A DNA stretch of 64,000 bases from Nodularia sphaerocarpa UHCC 0038 (GTDB lineage: Bacteria > Cyanobacteriota > Cyanobacteriia > Cyanobacteriales > Nostocaceae). The stretch's first letter is position 1. Each line of letters begins with the position of its first letter. Shown here piece after piece: positions 1 to 10,452 of this stretch. A program made the translations under genes and the position numbers. The DNA lies in NCBI RefSeq assembly GCF_022376295.1, contig NZ_CP060140.1:1988356-2052355 (forward strand). Direction: 5' to 3'. The notes beneath the pieces were generated by a model. It searched no databases and had not been told where the DNA came from. It worked only from the letters and a program-made list of their open reading frames with translations.

Positions 1-2
1 TG

Positions 3-68
3 GGTGCTTTTGGTATAAGTACCGATTTGAAGCGCAAACAAAAACACAAAGCCGTTTCCACCTTCTAA
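3..68 (+). CDS. C-terminal tail of a PEP-CTERM protein (5' truncated by window)
   Basis: Only the last 21 codons are in the window. They read as a glycine/alanine helix end followed by a basic tail (LKRKQKHK) and TAA at 66-68. The tail is nearly the same as the C-terminus of the next gene (GAFG..T.LKRKQ), so the two genes are very likely tandem paralogues ending in a PEP-CTERM sorting signal. The PEP motif itself lies outside the window. A terminator follows about 30 bases downstream. Function of the mature protein cannot be seen. Confidence 0.7.
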   Translation, partial: GAFGISTDLKRKQKHKAVSTF

Positions 69-101
69 TTCATCACCGATCTAATTCTATATCTGTTTTG
101 A

Positions 102-130
102 CTGCCATTGAAAGACACGGCAGTTTTTTA
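102..130 (+). terminator. Rho-independent terminator after the first PEP-CTERM gene
   Basis: CTGCC (102-106) pairs with GGCAG (119-123) around a short loop and is followed by a run of six T. The loop ATTGAAAGAC is shared with the terminator after the second PEP-CTERM gene at 1527-1558, so gene and terminator were probably duplicated together. Confidence 0.7.
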
Positions 131-578
131 TGTGAAGGCTGCGCGAAATCATCTTATGACCTCAGGTCATTTATGACCTCTGCTTAATTTTAGTGATTGC
201 GCCACTTATTGATTTCTGAACTTTTTACAAAATTTTACTCACTCTGATCATAAGCTTATGAATACAAGTGTTTGTTAAAATTAAGTAAATCAACACCAAA
301 TCTTCACAAACCAAAAATTGTTTATATTATATCTTGCTCCGAAAAATTGGTGTTTAATCCTTATATAACCTAAATTATAGCGATTTTTTAATTTGAGCAG
401 ATTATATATTTATAAACTAAACATATAATTTCATGGTATCAAAAAAAGATGTTAAGCAGTAATGTATGATAAGAGACAGGTAAAAAATATTATTGAGTAG
501 AACGAAAAACTACATCTGATATTTATATCCTGTTCGTATCTGGATACTACTAGTTTAGAAAACTGGAGTTTGATCATT
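131..578. other. AT-rich intergenic region with a TGACCT palindrome
   Basis: About 450 bases without a gene, clearly AT-rich from about 190 on. At 157-169 there is a perfect palindrome TGACCT-C-AGGTCA, and a third TGACCTC half-site lies at 174-180. This could be a dimeric regulator site, but it is about 400 bases from the next start. No clear sigma-70 promoter could be chosen with confidence among the many A/T stretches. Confidence 0.4.
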
Positions 579-1493
579 GTGTCTACACTTGTCAAAAAAA
601 TCATGAACACTTGCACAAAAGCAAAATATAAACCGAGCCTCAGCAAAAGTCTAGGACTAGCAGTAATGGCAACTGTCCTGAGTCTTAGCTCTATTCAAGC
701 TGCTTATGCAGCAGCAGTCAGACCAGGGTTGTTTGATACCAACACAGTACCACGTAATGATGATCAGTCCACTGACCTAGTGGATCTCGGCTTTACAGCC
801 AACTTTTTTGGTCTAGAATTTGACCAAGCTTACGTTAACAATAACGGTAACATTACATTTGATCAACCCTTGGTCACATATACTCCCTTTGACCTTACCA
901 GCACTGGAACACAAATTATTGCAGCATTCTTCGCTGATGTGGACACTCGTAACTTGGGTTCAAACGGAGTGACCTACGGTACAGGTATTGTGGATGGTTT
1001 TAATGCCTTTGGGGTTAACTATATTGACGTTGGCTACTATAACCAAAAAGTAGACAAACTGAACAGTTTTCAGCTAGTGTTGATTGATCGTTCTGATACT
1101 GGCGCGGGCAACTTTGATATAGAATTCAACTACGACAAGACTGAGTGGGAAACTGGTGATGTTTCTGGAGGTACTGGTGGCTTAGGCGGTAACTCTGCTC
1201 GCGTTGGCTTTTCTAATGGTACTGGTGACGCGGGTAGCTTCTTCGAGTTAGATGGGTCAGCAGTTAATGGTGCTTTTCTCGATGATGGACCAAATAGTTT
1301 GATTGCCAATAGATTGAACAGTACCGTCGATGGTCGATATATCTTCACTGCTAGAGGAGGTACAATCATCACACCTGTTCCTCGACCAACTTCTGTTCCT
1401 GAACCAACCACTATCTTGGGTCTCTTGGCATTTGGTGCGTTTGGTGCTACTACAGCGTTGAAGCGCAAACAACAATACAAAACTGTTTTCTAA
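579..1493 (+). CDS. PEP-CTERM protein with nidogen-like (NIDO) domain
   Basis: Predicted exported protein of about 304 residues. The N-terminus has a basic stretch and a hydrophobic signal segment ending near AAYAAA. The middle resembles a NIDO domain (IIAAFFADVDTR, FQLVLI, ARVGFSNG and a final GRYIFTARGG). The end carries SVPEPTTILGLLAFGAFG plus the basic tail LKRKQQ, the classic PEP-CTERM/exosortase signal. I chose GTG at 579 because GGAG at 565-568 sits about 10 bases upstream; ATG at 603 is also possible. A terminator follows. It is a paralogue of the truncated gene before it. NIDO/PEP-CTERM proteins are usually surface or matrix proteins; the ligand is unknown. Confidence 0.8.
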   Translation: MSTLVKKIMNTCTKAKYKPSLSKSLGLAVMATVLSLSSIQAAYAAAVRPGLFDTNTVPRNDDQSTDLVDLGFTANFFGLEFDQAYVNNNGNITFDQPLVTYTPFDLTSTGTQIIAAFFADVDTRNLGSNGVTYGTGIVDGFNAFGVNYIDVGYYNQKVDKLNSFQLVLIDRSDTGAGNFDIEFNYDKTEWETGDVSGGTGGLGGNSARVGFSNGTGDAGSFFELDGSAVNGAFLDDGPNSLIANRLNSTVDGRYIFTARGGTIITPVPRPTSVPEPTTILGLLAFGAFGATTALKRKQQYKTVF

Positions 1494-1526
1494 GTATCAT
1501 CCATCACTCATTTAATTTAAAAACAA

Positions 1527-1558
1527 AAAACTGCCATTGAAAGACATGGCAGTTTTTT
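1527..1558 (+). terminator. Rho-independent terminator after the PEP-CTERM gene
   Basis: AAAACTGCCAT pairs with ATGGCAGTTTT around the loop TGAAAGAC, followed by a T run. The stem is an extended version of the terminator at 102-130. Confidence 0.8.
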
Positions 1559-1590
1559 GTTTTGAGGTTTCCCAAATAGGGACATCATAT

Positions 1591-1620
1591 CACCTACTCC
1601 CCACTCCCCACTCCCCACCT
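1591..1620 (+). repeat. Heptamer tract (ACTCCCC)n
   Basis: About three to four tandem units of ACTCCCC/CACTCCC between the PEP-CTERM terminator and the omega-RNA-like stretch. This is typical of the short tandemly repeated repetitive sequences of heterocystous cyanobacteria; a related degenerate tract lies at 41210-41243. Confidence 0.6.
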
Positions 1621-1639
1621 TTTTTAAGGAATTACTAAG

Positions 1640-1861
1640 ACAGTTGTGTACCCCTCCGGTGCTAGAGTGTAAGATGACCGAGAATAACGGGATACAAGCC
1701 CAGTCCTTCTACGGCTTTCTGGTAAAATTGGGATATAGTCGCCTTATGGCATTGGGAGACTTTAAACGGACGTGGAGGGATGGTAAGACTATCTTGGGAG
1801 CATCAACCCGAAGAAGCGTCAAGGAATCCTCGGACTTTGGGACGAGGAGCTATGTCAAATT
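1640..1861 (+). mobile_element. Probable orphan right end / omega-RNA-like remnant of an IS200/IS605 (TnpB) element
   Basis: This stretch has no convincing protein match, although one frame is open through it. It ends in GAATCCTCGG-loop-CGAGGAGCTATGTCAA: a short GC hairpin and then TGTCAA. That layout is what I know from right ends of cyanobacterial IS200/IS605 elements, where the TnpB guide RNA scaffold ends at the element boundary. No transposase or TnpB gene and no left end are seen upstream, because a terminator and a heptamer tract come first. After TGTCAA only about 60 bases remain before the atpD ATG. The assignment is from pattern memory; an unrelated structured leader or regulatory RNA of atpD is the main alternative. 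Confidence 0.45.
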
Positions 1862-1894
1862 GCATAATCTTATGTCTTCCCAGACCCTATCTGA

Positions 1895-3370
<1,476 letters not shown>

Positions 3371-3466
3371 TCTTTAGTCATTAGTCATGGGTCATTAGTC
3401 ATTAGTGTAATTACTTAATGGCTAGTGGCAAATTATCAAATATCACAGACAAAGGACAAAGGACAA
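3371..3466 (+). repeat. Heptamer repeats in the atpD-atpC spacer
   Basis: The spacer is mostly low-complexity heptamer sequence. First come variants of GTCATTA (3376-3412). Then GACAAAG, GACAAAG, GACAAAT at 3448-3468, whose last unit already contains the first two bases of the atpC ATG. Confidence 0.7.
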
Positions 3467-3880
3467 ATGACTCTTACCGTTCGTGTAGTTTCCCCAGATA
3501 AAACAGTATGGGATGCTGTAGCTGAGGAAGTAGTTCTACCTAGCACTACTGGTCAGTTAGGTATCCTCAGTGGACACGCGCCGATGTTGACGGCTTTGGA
3601 TACAGGTGTGATGCGCGTCCGTGCTAGCAAAAACGAAGATTGGCAAGCGATCGCCTTATGGGGTGGCTTTGCTGAAGTTGAAGAAGATGAAGTGACCATT
3701 CTGGTGAATGGTGCTGAACGTGGCGACGCTATTAAACTTGAAGATGCTCGTGCTGCTTTCAATCAAGCACAAACACGTCTCAGTCAAGTGACTCCAGGCG
3801 AAAAGCAAGCGCAAATTCAGGCGACTCAAGCTTTCAAACGCGCCCGCGCTCGCTTCCAAGCGGCTGGCGGTTCTGTCTAA
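3467..3880 (+). CDS. atpC: F1F0 ATP synthase subunit epsilon
   Basis: Epsilon subunit of the rotor central stalk, regulating ATPase activity. The 137 residues from ATG 3467 match cyanobacterial epsilon: an N-terminal beta-sandwich ([37 protein letters not shown]) and a C-terminal helical hairpin ([11 protein letters not shown] to [13 protein letters not shown]). An upstream in-frame GTG at 3425 would add 14 residues from a repeat tract and is rejected. The only purine-rich ribosome-binding candidate (AAAGGA, 3458-3463) lies inside the heptamer repeat that abuts the start. It is cotranscribed with atpD. Confidence 0.96.
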   Translation: MTLTVRVVSPDKTVWDAVAEEVVLPSTTGQLGILSGHAPMLTALDTGVMRVRASKNEDWQAIALWGGFAEVEEDEVTILVNGAERGDAIKLEDARAAFNQAQTRLSQVTPGEKQAQIQATQAFKRARARFQAAGGSV

Positions 3881-3904
3881 ATTTAGACATAGACAGTTTT
3901 GTTT

Positions 3905-3936
3905 TGTGGGGTGGGCATCTTGCCCGCCCCTTAGTG
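3905..3936 (+). repeat. GGGGTGGGC-ATCTT-GCCCGCCCC hairpin (dispersed repeat, possible terminator of atpDC)
   Basis: A stem of nine bases (3908-3916 with 3922-3930) follows a T-rich stretch downstream of atpC. The same family appears at 33962-33987, split by an insert at 47316-47385, and expanded to 13 tandem units at 60671-60904. It may end the atpDC transcript, but it lacks a clear T run. Confidence 0.6.
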
Positions 3937-3987
3937 TTTTTAAACGCAGAGGGGCGCTAAGTTAACGCAGAGGTACGCAGAGGTTTG

Positions 3988-5208
3988 TTATTTTTTTTGC
4001 ATGAGTTGCCAACATTGTTGGGCGATCGCCCAATCTTCTTGAGTCCGAATTACTAATACGCGCACAGATGAGTTAGCTGTGGCTATATCTTCATCAATCG
4101 GGTGTTGTTGATTTTTTGAGGGGTCAATTTTTAAGCCCAAAAATCCAAAGGCTTCGCAGGCTGCTTGGCGTATTCCTGGGGATTTTTCCCCGATACCTGC
4201 GGTGAATACTAAAGCATCTAATCCGCCTAAGCTGGCTAGCATGGAGCCAATACCAGAGCGTAAGTGATGCACATACATATCCCAAGCTAGTTGAGCGCGA
4301 TAATTCCCTTCGGCGATCGCCGCTATGACTTGGGGTAAGTCGCTGGATACTCCCGAAATTCCTCGTAAGCCAGAACCTTTATTTAATGCATAGTCTAGCC
4401 TTTCCGCAGAGTAATTCGATTGGCGCAATAAATAAATTAATATTCCTGGATCAATGGAACCAGAACGGCTACCCATCATCAACCCATCCAGGGGAGTGAA
4501 TCCCATCGTAGTATCAACACTGCGTCCATTTTTAATCGCTGCTAAGGAGCAACCATTGCCTAAATGACAGGTAATTAAGCGCAGGGATGCTAAATCTCGG
4601 TTGAGGATTTGAGCCGCACGATTTGAGCAGTATTGATGACTGATACCATGAAAGCCGTAGCGGCGAATACCTTGCTCTACCCATTCATAGGGACCAGGAT
4701 AGATGGCTGCGGCATCAGGGAGAGTGGCATGAAATCCGGTATCAAATACTGCTACTTGGGTGACATCTCCCAAGCTTTGCTCAATGGCTTCTATACCTTC
4801 TAAAGCGGCTGGATTATGTGCTGGCGCTAGACTAGATAATCTGGATATAGTCTGTTTCACATCTTCAGTGATTACCACACTCTTTCTGTATTCCTGACCA
4901 CCATGTACTACACGATGCCCCACCATATCGATTTCTGAAAGATGTTCGATTACCTTGGTAGCACCACGAGTCAGGGTATAAAGCATATAAGCAACGTGTG
5001 CGCGTCGCGAGTCGCCATAAATGGATTCTTGCAGGGTTTCACCCGTAGCTGTTTTTACCTCAATTTCTGCCACACCCCGGTCTTGAGTCCAGTTAACTTT
5101 ACCTGACCACAGAGGCTGGGGTGCGACCGTGGGTAAACAATTATCTGCAATTTCATACAGACAACTTTTTTGGCTACTAGATCCAGCATTTAAAACTAAT
5201 ACTTTCAT
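3988..5208 (-). CDS. ackA: Acetate kinase
   Basis: Reversible acetyl phosphate + ADP to acetate + ATP in the cytoplasm. The 406 residues match the family. The N-terminal MKVLVLNAGSSSQK is the first phosphate-binding segment of the ASKHA fold. Also visible are DMVGHRVVHGG, the HGISH segment, CHLGNGCSL, DTTMGFTPLDGLMMGSRSG and FTAGIGE near the C-terminus. The start is the ATG at 5208. A phosphotransacetylase or phosphoketolase gene is not next to it. The gene converges with atpC, and the spacer carries an 'acgcagagg' dispersed repeat (3941-3983). Confidence 0.97.
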   Translation of the reverse strand: MKVLVLNAGSSSQKSCLYEIADNCLPTVAPQPLWSGKVNWTQDRGVAEIEVKTATGETLQESIYGDSRRAHVAYMLYTLTRGATKVIEHLSEIDMVGHRVVHGGQEYRKSVVITEDVKQTISRLSSLAPAHNPAALEGIEAIEQSLGDVTQVAVFDTGFHATLPDAAAIYPGPYEWVEQGIRRYGFHGISHQYCSNRAAQILNRDLASLRLITCHLGNGCSLAAIKNGRSVDTTMGFTPLDGLMMGSRSGSIDPGILIYLLRQSNYSAERLDYALNKGSGLRGISGVSSDLPQVIAAIAEGNYRAQLAWDMYVHHLRSGIGSMLASLGGLDALVFTAGIGEKSPGIRQAACEAFGFLGLKIDPSKNQQHPIDEDIATANSSVRVLVIRTQEDWAIAQQCWQLMQKK

Positions 5209-5307
5209 TACATTTACCTATTTGACGTTTGTGAACGCTTAACTATATGGTTACTAATTTTCAGCTATTAAATAAACTAAGTACCGCTAATTCAGGAAAG
5301 GCAAAAG

Positions 5308-5628
5308 GTGAGAAGTTTCCAGAAGTTATATTCAATTACGCTCTTGCTATTTGCTTTCATCTATCCATCGGCTATGGCTGAAGCTAAAGATAGTAATGTC
5401 AATAATGTTCTCCATCAGCAAAATGTGGAACTAGAGACAAATTTAGTGGAGGGGGATATCAGCCCAGAACTTTTGTTAGCTCATAGACATCATCAGCGAC
5501 GCTATCGTAGGAAACGCTCCACACGCCACCAACGCATTCGTTATAATGGGCAATACTATCGTCGTGGGCGCTGGCAGTTAGTGCGCGATCGCCATGGTAG
5601 ATTAATGTATGACTGGCGAAGACATTAA
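5308..5628 (+). CDS. Small exported basic protein, unknown function
   Basis: 106 residues from a GTG start at 5308, with AGGAAAGG at 5293-5300 as ribosome-binding site. The first 24 residues form a signal peptide (hydrophobic ITLLLFAFIY, cleavage probably after AMAEA or AMA). The mature part ends in a very His/Arg/Tyr-rich stretch (HRHHQRRYRRKRSTRH, YYRRGRW). Such basic repeats could bind nucleic acid, polysaccharide or metal, but no family is recognised. It is divergent from ackA, which starts 100 bases away. Confidence 0.65.
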   Translation: MRSFQKLYSITLLLFAFIYPSAMAEAKDSNVNNVLHQQNVELETNLVEGDISPELLLAHRHHQRRYRRKRSTRHQRIRYNGQYYRRGRWQLVRDRHGRLMYDWRRH

Positions 5629-5789
5629 ATCAGTGAACAGTGAACAGTTATCAGTTATCAAGGCATAAGGTGGGGGACTTAAACCCGATTATGTCTCTTA
5701 ACTGATAACTGATAAAGCACGCACAAAATAGGGGACCAGATGAGCAGGTTGAGGATTTACTCAACCTTTAATACTGCTCAAATAGTGCC

Positions 5790-6794
5790 TTAACGGCTGG
5801 CGATCGCTTCACTCTCAAGTTTCGCTAGTCGCTCTGCTAATAGTTTTTCTAGAGCAACTAATGCTTTGGTAAAGCCATCGATACCTTCTGCTAGTTTGTC
5901 AGATGCCATGCGGTCAGCAGCGTGCATCTTATCATAGGTAGCTTTATCAACGGATATCTTTTTGATTTCCATGTTTGCTACTTTAGCAGGATCAAGTTTG
6001 CGTGGCAATTCTCCCTCAGTTGCTTGCAATTCTGCCAATAGTCCTGGAGAAATGGTTAGCAGGTCACAACCAGCTAGTTCGGTAATTTCGCCAATGTTGC
6101 GGAAGCTAGCTCCCATAACTTCGGTTTTATGTCCGAATTTTTTGTAGTAGTTGTAGACTGTGGTGACAGACAATACACCTGGATCTTCGGCGGCTGGATA
6201 GCTATCGCGTCCAGTATCTTTTTTGTACCAGTCGAGAATCCGACCGACGAAGGGAGAAATTAAGGTAACGCCGGCTTCTGCACAGGCGATCGCTTGGTGA
6301 AGACCAAACAATAATGTTAAGTTACAATGAATACCTTCTTTCTCCAGAATTTCCGCAGCGCGGATGCCTTCCCAAGTGGTGGCAATTTTAATTAAGACGC
6401 GATCGCGATCAACACCAGCCGCCTTGTACTGAGCAATCAATTCTCTGCCTTTGGTCACAGTAGCTTCTGTATCAAAAGACAAGCGAGCATCTACTTCTGT
6501 AGAAACACGACCAGGAATAATTTGTAAAATCTTCAAACCGAAAGCCACTGCTAAACGGTCAAAAGCCAAAGTTACGATATCTGCTTGACTAGCAGCAGCA
6601 CCAGCATCTTTCTTCGCTTGGAGTAAAGTTTGATCAACAATTTCCTGATATTCCGGCATCTGTGCCGCCGCCGTAATCAGAGAAGGATTAGTAGTAGCAT
6701 CTTGGGGTGTAAACTTCTCAATCGCCTTAATATCCCCTGTATCCGCCACCACAACGGTCATTTGGCGTAATTGTTCTAGTAAAGTTTTAGACAT
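5790..6794 (-). CDS. tal: Transaldolase
   Basis: Transfers the dihydroxyacetone unit between sedoheptulose 7-phosphate and glyceraldehyde 3-phosphate in the pentose phosphate pathway. The 334 residues are of the TalB type: DATTNPSLI near residue 33, the Schiff-base lysine Lys136 in [33 protein letters not shown] and VMGASFRN. The start is ATG 6794, with GGAG (in CGGAGAAAAAT) about 6 bases upstream. The C-terminus has an extra helical tail. It is on the same strand as gap, but 540 bases of repeat-rich DNA separate them, so cotranscription is uncertain. Confidence 0.97.
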   Translation of the reverse strand: MSKTLLEQLRQMTVVVADTGDIKAIEKFTPQDATTNPSLITAAAQMPEYQEIVDQTLLQAKKDAGAAASQADIVTLAFDRLAVAFGLKILQIIPGRVSTEVDARLSFDTEATVTKGRELIAQYKAAGVDRDRVLIKIATTWEGIRAAEILEKEGIHCNLTLLFGLHQAIACAEAGVTLISPFVGRILDWYKKDTGRDSYPAAEDPGVLSVTTVYNYYKKFGHKTEVMGASFRNIGEITELAGCDLLTISPGLLAELQATEGELPRKLDPAKVANMEIKKISVDKATYDKMHAADRMASDKLAEGIDGFTKALVALEKLLAERLAKLESEAIASR

Positions 6795-7092
6795 ATTTTT
6801 CTCCGTGAGTTGTGCTGGTTTCGGACGTACTTAATTCCTTACTTGTTTACACTCTTGACTGTTCCTCAAAATTCCGATTTTGGCAACTTTTCTTAAACAT
6901 TGCCCACATTGGCTAGCTAAAATTAACCACAGCCCTATTTTAGGTGCGTTATGCCAAAATTGGCTGTCCAATGGAATGCACTTTAATTAAACGGGTTGTT
7001 CCCAACTTAGCCATTTCTCTTGTAGAGAGGCGATTTATCGCGTCTGTGGGATAAATCGCATCTCTCACCAAACACCAGCACCGCAAGGCGTA
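6795..7092. other. Repeat-rich intergenic region upstream of tal
   Basis: It holds an imperfect inverted repeat of about 16 bases per arm at 7024-7066 (TAGAGAGGCGATTTAT against ATAAATCGCATCTCTC), then an ACCGCAAGGCGT motif at 7079-7090. The same motif occurs inverted beside the gap stop codon (7310-7323) and at 50078-50091. The tal promoter should lie in 6795-7020, but no box stands out. Confidence 0.5.
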
Positions 7093-7239
7093 AGGGACTT
7101 CCAAATAAAAAAATACTCAATCACTTAACGCACAAAACCTCCCAAACTCTCATAACTCGGTGTCCTCTGTGTCTGGAGTGGTAGCCTTCGGCAAGCTACG
7201 CTAACGTTTAATTGGATAATTTATTTCTGGGAAGTCCCT
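7093..7239. repeat. MITE-like element with GGGACTTCC ends, copy 1
   Basis: It starts with AGGGACTTCCAAATAAA and ends with TTTATTTCTGGGAAGTCCCT, which are terminal inverted repeats. The inside contains 'aactcggtgtcctctgtgtc' plus a 'gtagccttcggcaagctacgctaacg' insert. A second copy without that insert is at 51428-51552. No coding capacity. Confidence 0.65.
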
Positions 7240-7281
7240 AAATAAAACCCCTAAATAATTCAAAAGTCTATTCTATAAGCC

Positions 7282-7323
7282 TTTTGACTTTTGACTTTTG
7301 ACTTTTGACGAACGCCTTGCGGT
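7282..7323 (-). repeat. Heptamer tract (TTTTGAC)4 plus GAACGCCTTGCGGT
   Basis: Four perfect heptamers at 7282-7309 run into GAACGCCTTGCGGT, just downstream of the gap stop codon. The reverse complement of the whole block recurs at 50078-50126, immediately upstream of eda. Confidence 0.7.
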
Positions 7324-7332
7324 GCTAGTGAG

Positions 7333-8436
<1,104 letters not shown>

Positions 8437-8550
8437 TTAAATAATTAAGGCATATTTACTTGGCATCTTTTAAGGTTTCTGAATTCTGTGCGCGTAGGCT
8501 GTGTAGGGCTATACTCAGGATGAATGATCTGTTCATCTCCCTCTGGTTTT

Positions 8551-9309
8551 TCATTGATGTATGGAAGTAGTGGAAGGTTGTGCAGATATTGCGAGGGATG
8601 GTCGCCTCTGATAACAGCCCCAGAAATTTAAAATTTGCTCACCAACTTCTTGGGGGTGAAAGTAGTGAAAGAAATGATAACCTTGGGGAAATTGGCAAAG
8701 TTTATCTTCCGGTTTTAACCAATTGCGCCAGTCATCTAATGCAGGTGGATTAACTACCGAATCAGTCTGACTACCGCAGACGATCATCGGCATAGAAACG
8801 CCTCCCTTGGGTAAATAAACCAACTTAAAAAGAGAATGGGGTGAAGGCGATCGCTCTAAATCTTTATCTAAAGCAGTCATTAATTTTTTAGTCGTGAGAG
8901 ATGGTTGTTTACCAAAGAGACTGCGAACACTGTTAGCTAAAACTTGCTCACGGCTAATAGTAAAAAGTTGTCGTTGAAAGTAATAATGAGCGTGCCAAGT
9001 ATTAGCAGGTTGAGATGCTACAGCCAGGAGAGTCAGCGATCGCACCTTTTCAGGATAACGTCTGGCAAAAGTTAATGCGATCGCACCACTAATCCCATGA
9101 CCACCTAAATGCACCGCATCCGGGTAAGAAGCTAAAAAATCATGCAGCAACAGCACAGCTTGCTCTATAGAACTAGCTTCATCCCTTGTTTGTTGATATT
9201 CCCACTGAGCGATTTGCATATACCCAGACAGGTGTTGAAGTAATGGTTGATCAAAACGCTTCAACGCCGGACTAGTATTTAACCAAAGAACATCGAATAA
9301 CTTAGACAT
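8551..9309 (-). CDS. Alpha/beta-hydrolase-fold protein with altered nucleophile elbow
   Basis: 252 residues with the order of an alpha/beta hydrolase: an early W..Q motif, the elbow VHLGGHGISGAIALTFARRYP near residue 65, a lid with YYFQRQ, then MIVCGSQTDSVV (acid strand with Asp) and YHFFHYFHP (histidine). In active enzymes the elbow reads G-x-S-x-G (GHS.GG). Here the nucleophile position is Gly (GHG), with a Ser two residues later. It is therefore either inactive or uses another residue. The start is ATG 9309. It lies between gap and flavodoxin on the same strand, with gaps over 160 bases. Substrate unknown. Confidence 0.75.
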   Translation of the reverse strand: MSKLFDVLWLNTSPALKRFDQPLLQHLSGYMQIAQWEYQQTRDEASSIEQAVLLLHDFLASYPDAVHLGGHGISGAIALTFARRYPEKVRSLTLLAVASQPANTWHAHYYFQRQLFTISREQVLANSVRSLFGKQPSLTTKKLMTALDKDLERSPSPHSLFKLVYLPKGGVSMPMIVCGSQTDSVVNPPALDDWRNWLKPEDKLCQFPQGYHFFHYFHPQEVGEQILNFWGCYQRRPSLAISAQPSTTSIHQ

Positions 9310-9404
9310 AAATAACCGTAATAGCGTTGATTTAGAAATTACAAATTAAACAGCCACCGCATCATCCATCTAGTGAAAATTAAATATGCCTTATTTGAGA
9401 ACCT

Positions 9405-9434
9405 TGTAGAGACGTTCCATGGAACGTCTCTACA
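9405..9434. repeat. 30-bp palindrome TGTAGAGACGTTCCA x2, copy 1 (perfect)
   Basis: A perfect palindrome of 15-base arms at the 3' side of the flavodoxin gene. The same family occurs at 14034-14063, 27066-27094, 28187-28216, 41324-41353 and 51599-51628. Confidence 0.85.
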
Positions 9435-9474
9435 TTCTTTCCTTCCAGATGTCACGGCATTAGACATCTATTAT

Positions 9475-9987
9475 CTACAAACCAAATTCTGTTTTCAACT
9501 GTGTAACCCAAGCCTTAACGCGCTCATCTGTGAGGTCAGATTGATTATCTTCATCAAGGGCTAAACCACAAAACTTACCATTCCGCAAAGCTTGAGAATC
9601 ACTAAAATCATACCCATCAGTTGACCAATAGCCCACAGTTTTACCTCCCTGTTGGGCAATCTTTGCTTCCAAAATCCCCATAGCATCCTGAAAATTATCA
9701 GCATAGCCAATTTGGTCACCAGTACCAAAATATGCCACCGTTTTACCGCTAAAATCAACATCGTCTAAGTCAGGATAAACACCTTCCCAATCGCTTTGAA
9801 GTTCACCAATATTCCAAGTTGGGCAACCAATAATCAGACATTCATAGTCATCAAAATCAGCAGTATCCGCCTGAGAAATATCATGTAATGTCACAACATC
9901 ACCACCAAACTGATCCCGAATTATTTCCGCCGCAGATTCAGTTTTGCCAGTTTGAGTACCGTAAAACAACCCAATTTTTTTCGACAT
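9475..9987 (-). CDS. isiB: Flavodoxin (long chain)
   Basis: FMN electron carrier that replaces ferredoxin under iron limitation, accepting electrons from photosystem I. 170 residues: the FMN phosphate loop GTQTGKTE at 9-16, the CPTWNIGELQSDW loop with the stacking Trp, and FGTGDQIGYADNFQDAMG with the second aromatic. The 20-residue insertion of long-chain flavodoxins is present. It is close to the well-studied Anabaena flavodoxin. The start is ATG 9987. The chlorophyll-binding isiA gene, its frequent partner, is not adjacent. Fur control is expected from the family, but I could not identify a convincing Fur box upstream. Confidence 0.96.
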   Translation of the reverse strand: MSKKIGLFYGTQTGKTESAAEIIRDQFGGDVVTLHDISQADTADFDDYECLIIGCPTWNIGELQSDWEGVYPDLDDVDFSGKTVAYFGTGDQIGYADNFQDAMGILEAKIAQQGGKTVGYWSTDGYDFSDSQALRNGKFCGLALDEDNQSDLTDERVKAWVTQLKTEFGL

Positions 9988-10452
9988 TTTGACACCTAAT
10001 AAATAGTTTTAACATCAGTGCAAGGGATGAAACTTGACCCCTCTCCAACCCCTACAGGAGAAAGACTCAAAAGCATTCGACTCAGCAGTTTGAACAGCCA
10101 TGCTTGTCATGACCTTAGCTCCTGAGAAATTTTGCCCATGGCTGAGATCAATAGCTCAACTAATGAGTATCTATCTCAATAAACGTTAGAAACATATTAT
10201 CAGATTTATTAAAAGAATTTATCACTAAATTCTGATAAAGATTTGTAACAACGCCCATAACTGAAGCTGTAAAATGCTTGTATTGATAAGCTTTTAAGCA
10301 TATTAGCAGTGAGAAAACTTTGGAATAATCAAGAAAATATTCATAAAAAAGTGATAGTAACTCTCAATAAGAGCGTAGCACAGTGGAACCTACTTACACC
10401 AATCAAGGTCAAGCTACCATGAAGTTAGATGTACGTTGAGGTTTATGGCTAA
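9988..10452. other. Intergenic region between isiB and the HEPN gene (divergent promoters)
   Basis: About 465 bases. It contains a C-rich repeat fragment (10037-10069) and then an AT-rich part (10140-10360) with an imperfect palindrome around 10200-10240 (ATTATCAGATTTAT...AAATTCTGATAAAG). No convincing gene. Promoters for both flanking genes should be here. Confidence 0.4.

Noticed and set aside
3425..3466. Longer atpC start at GTG 3425
   Set aside because: The extra 14 residues are encoded by heptamer repeats and are absent from the epsilon family.
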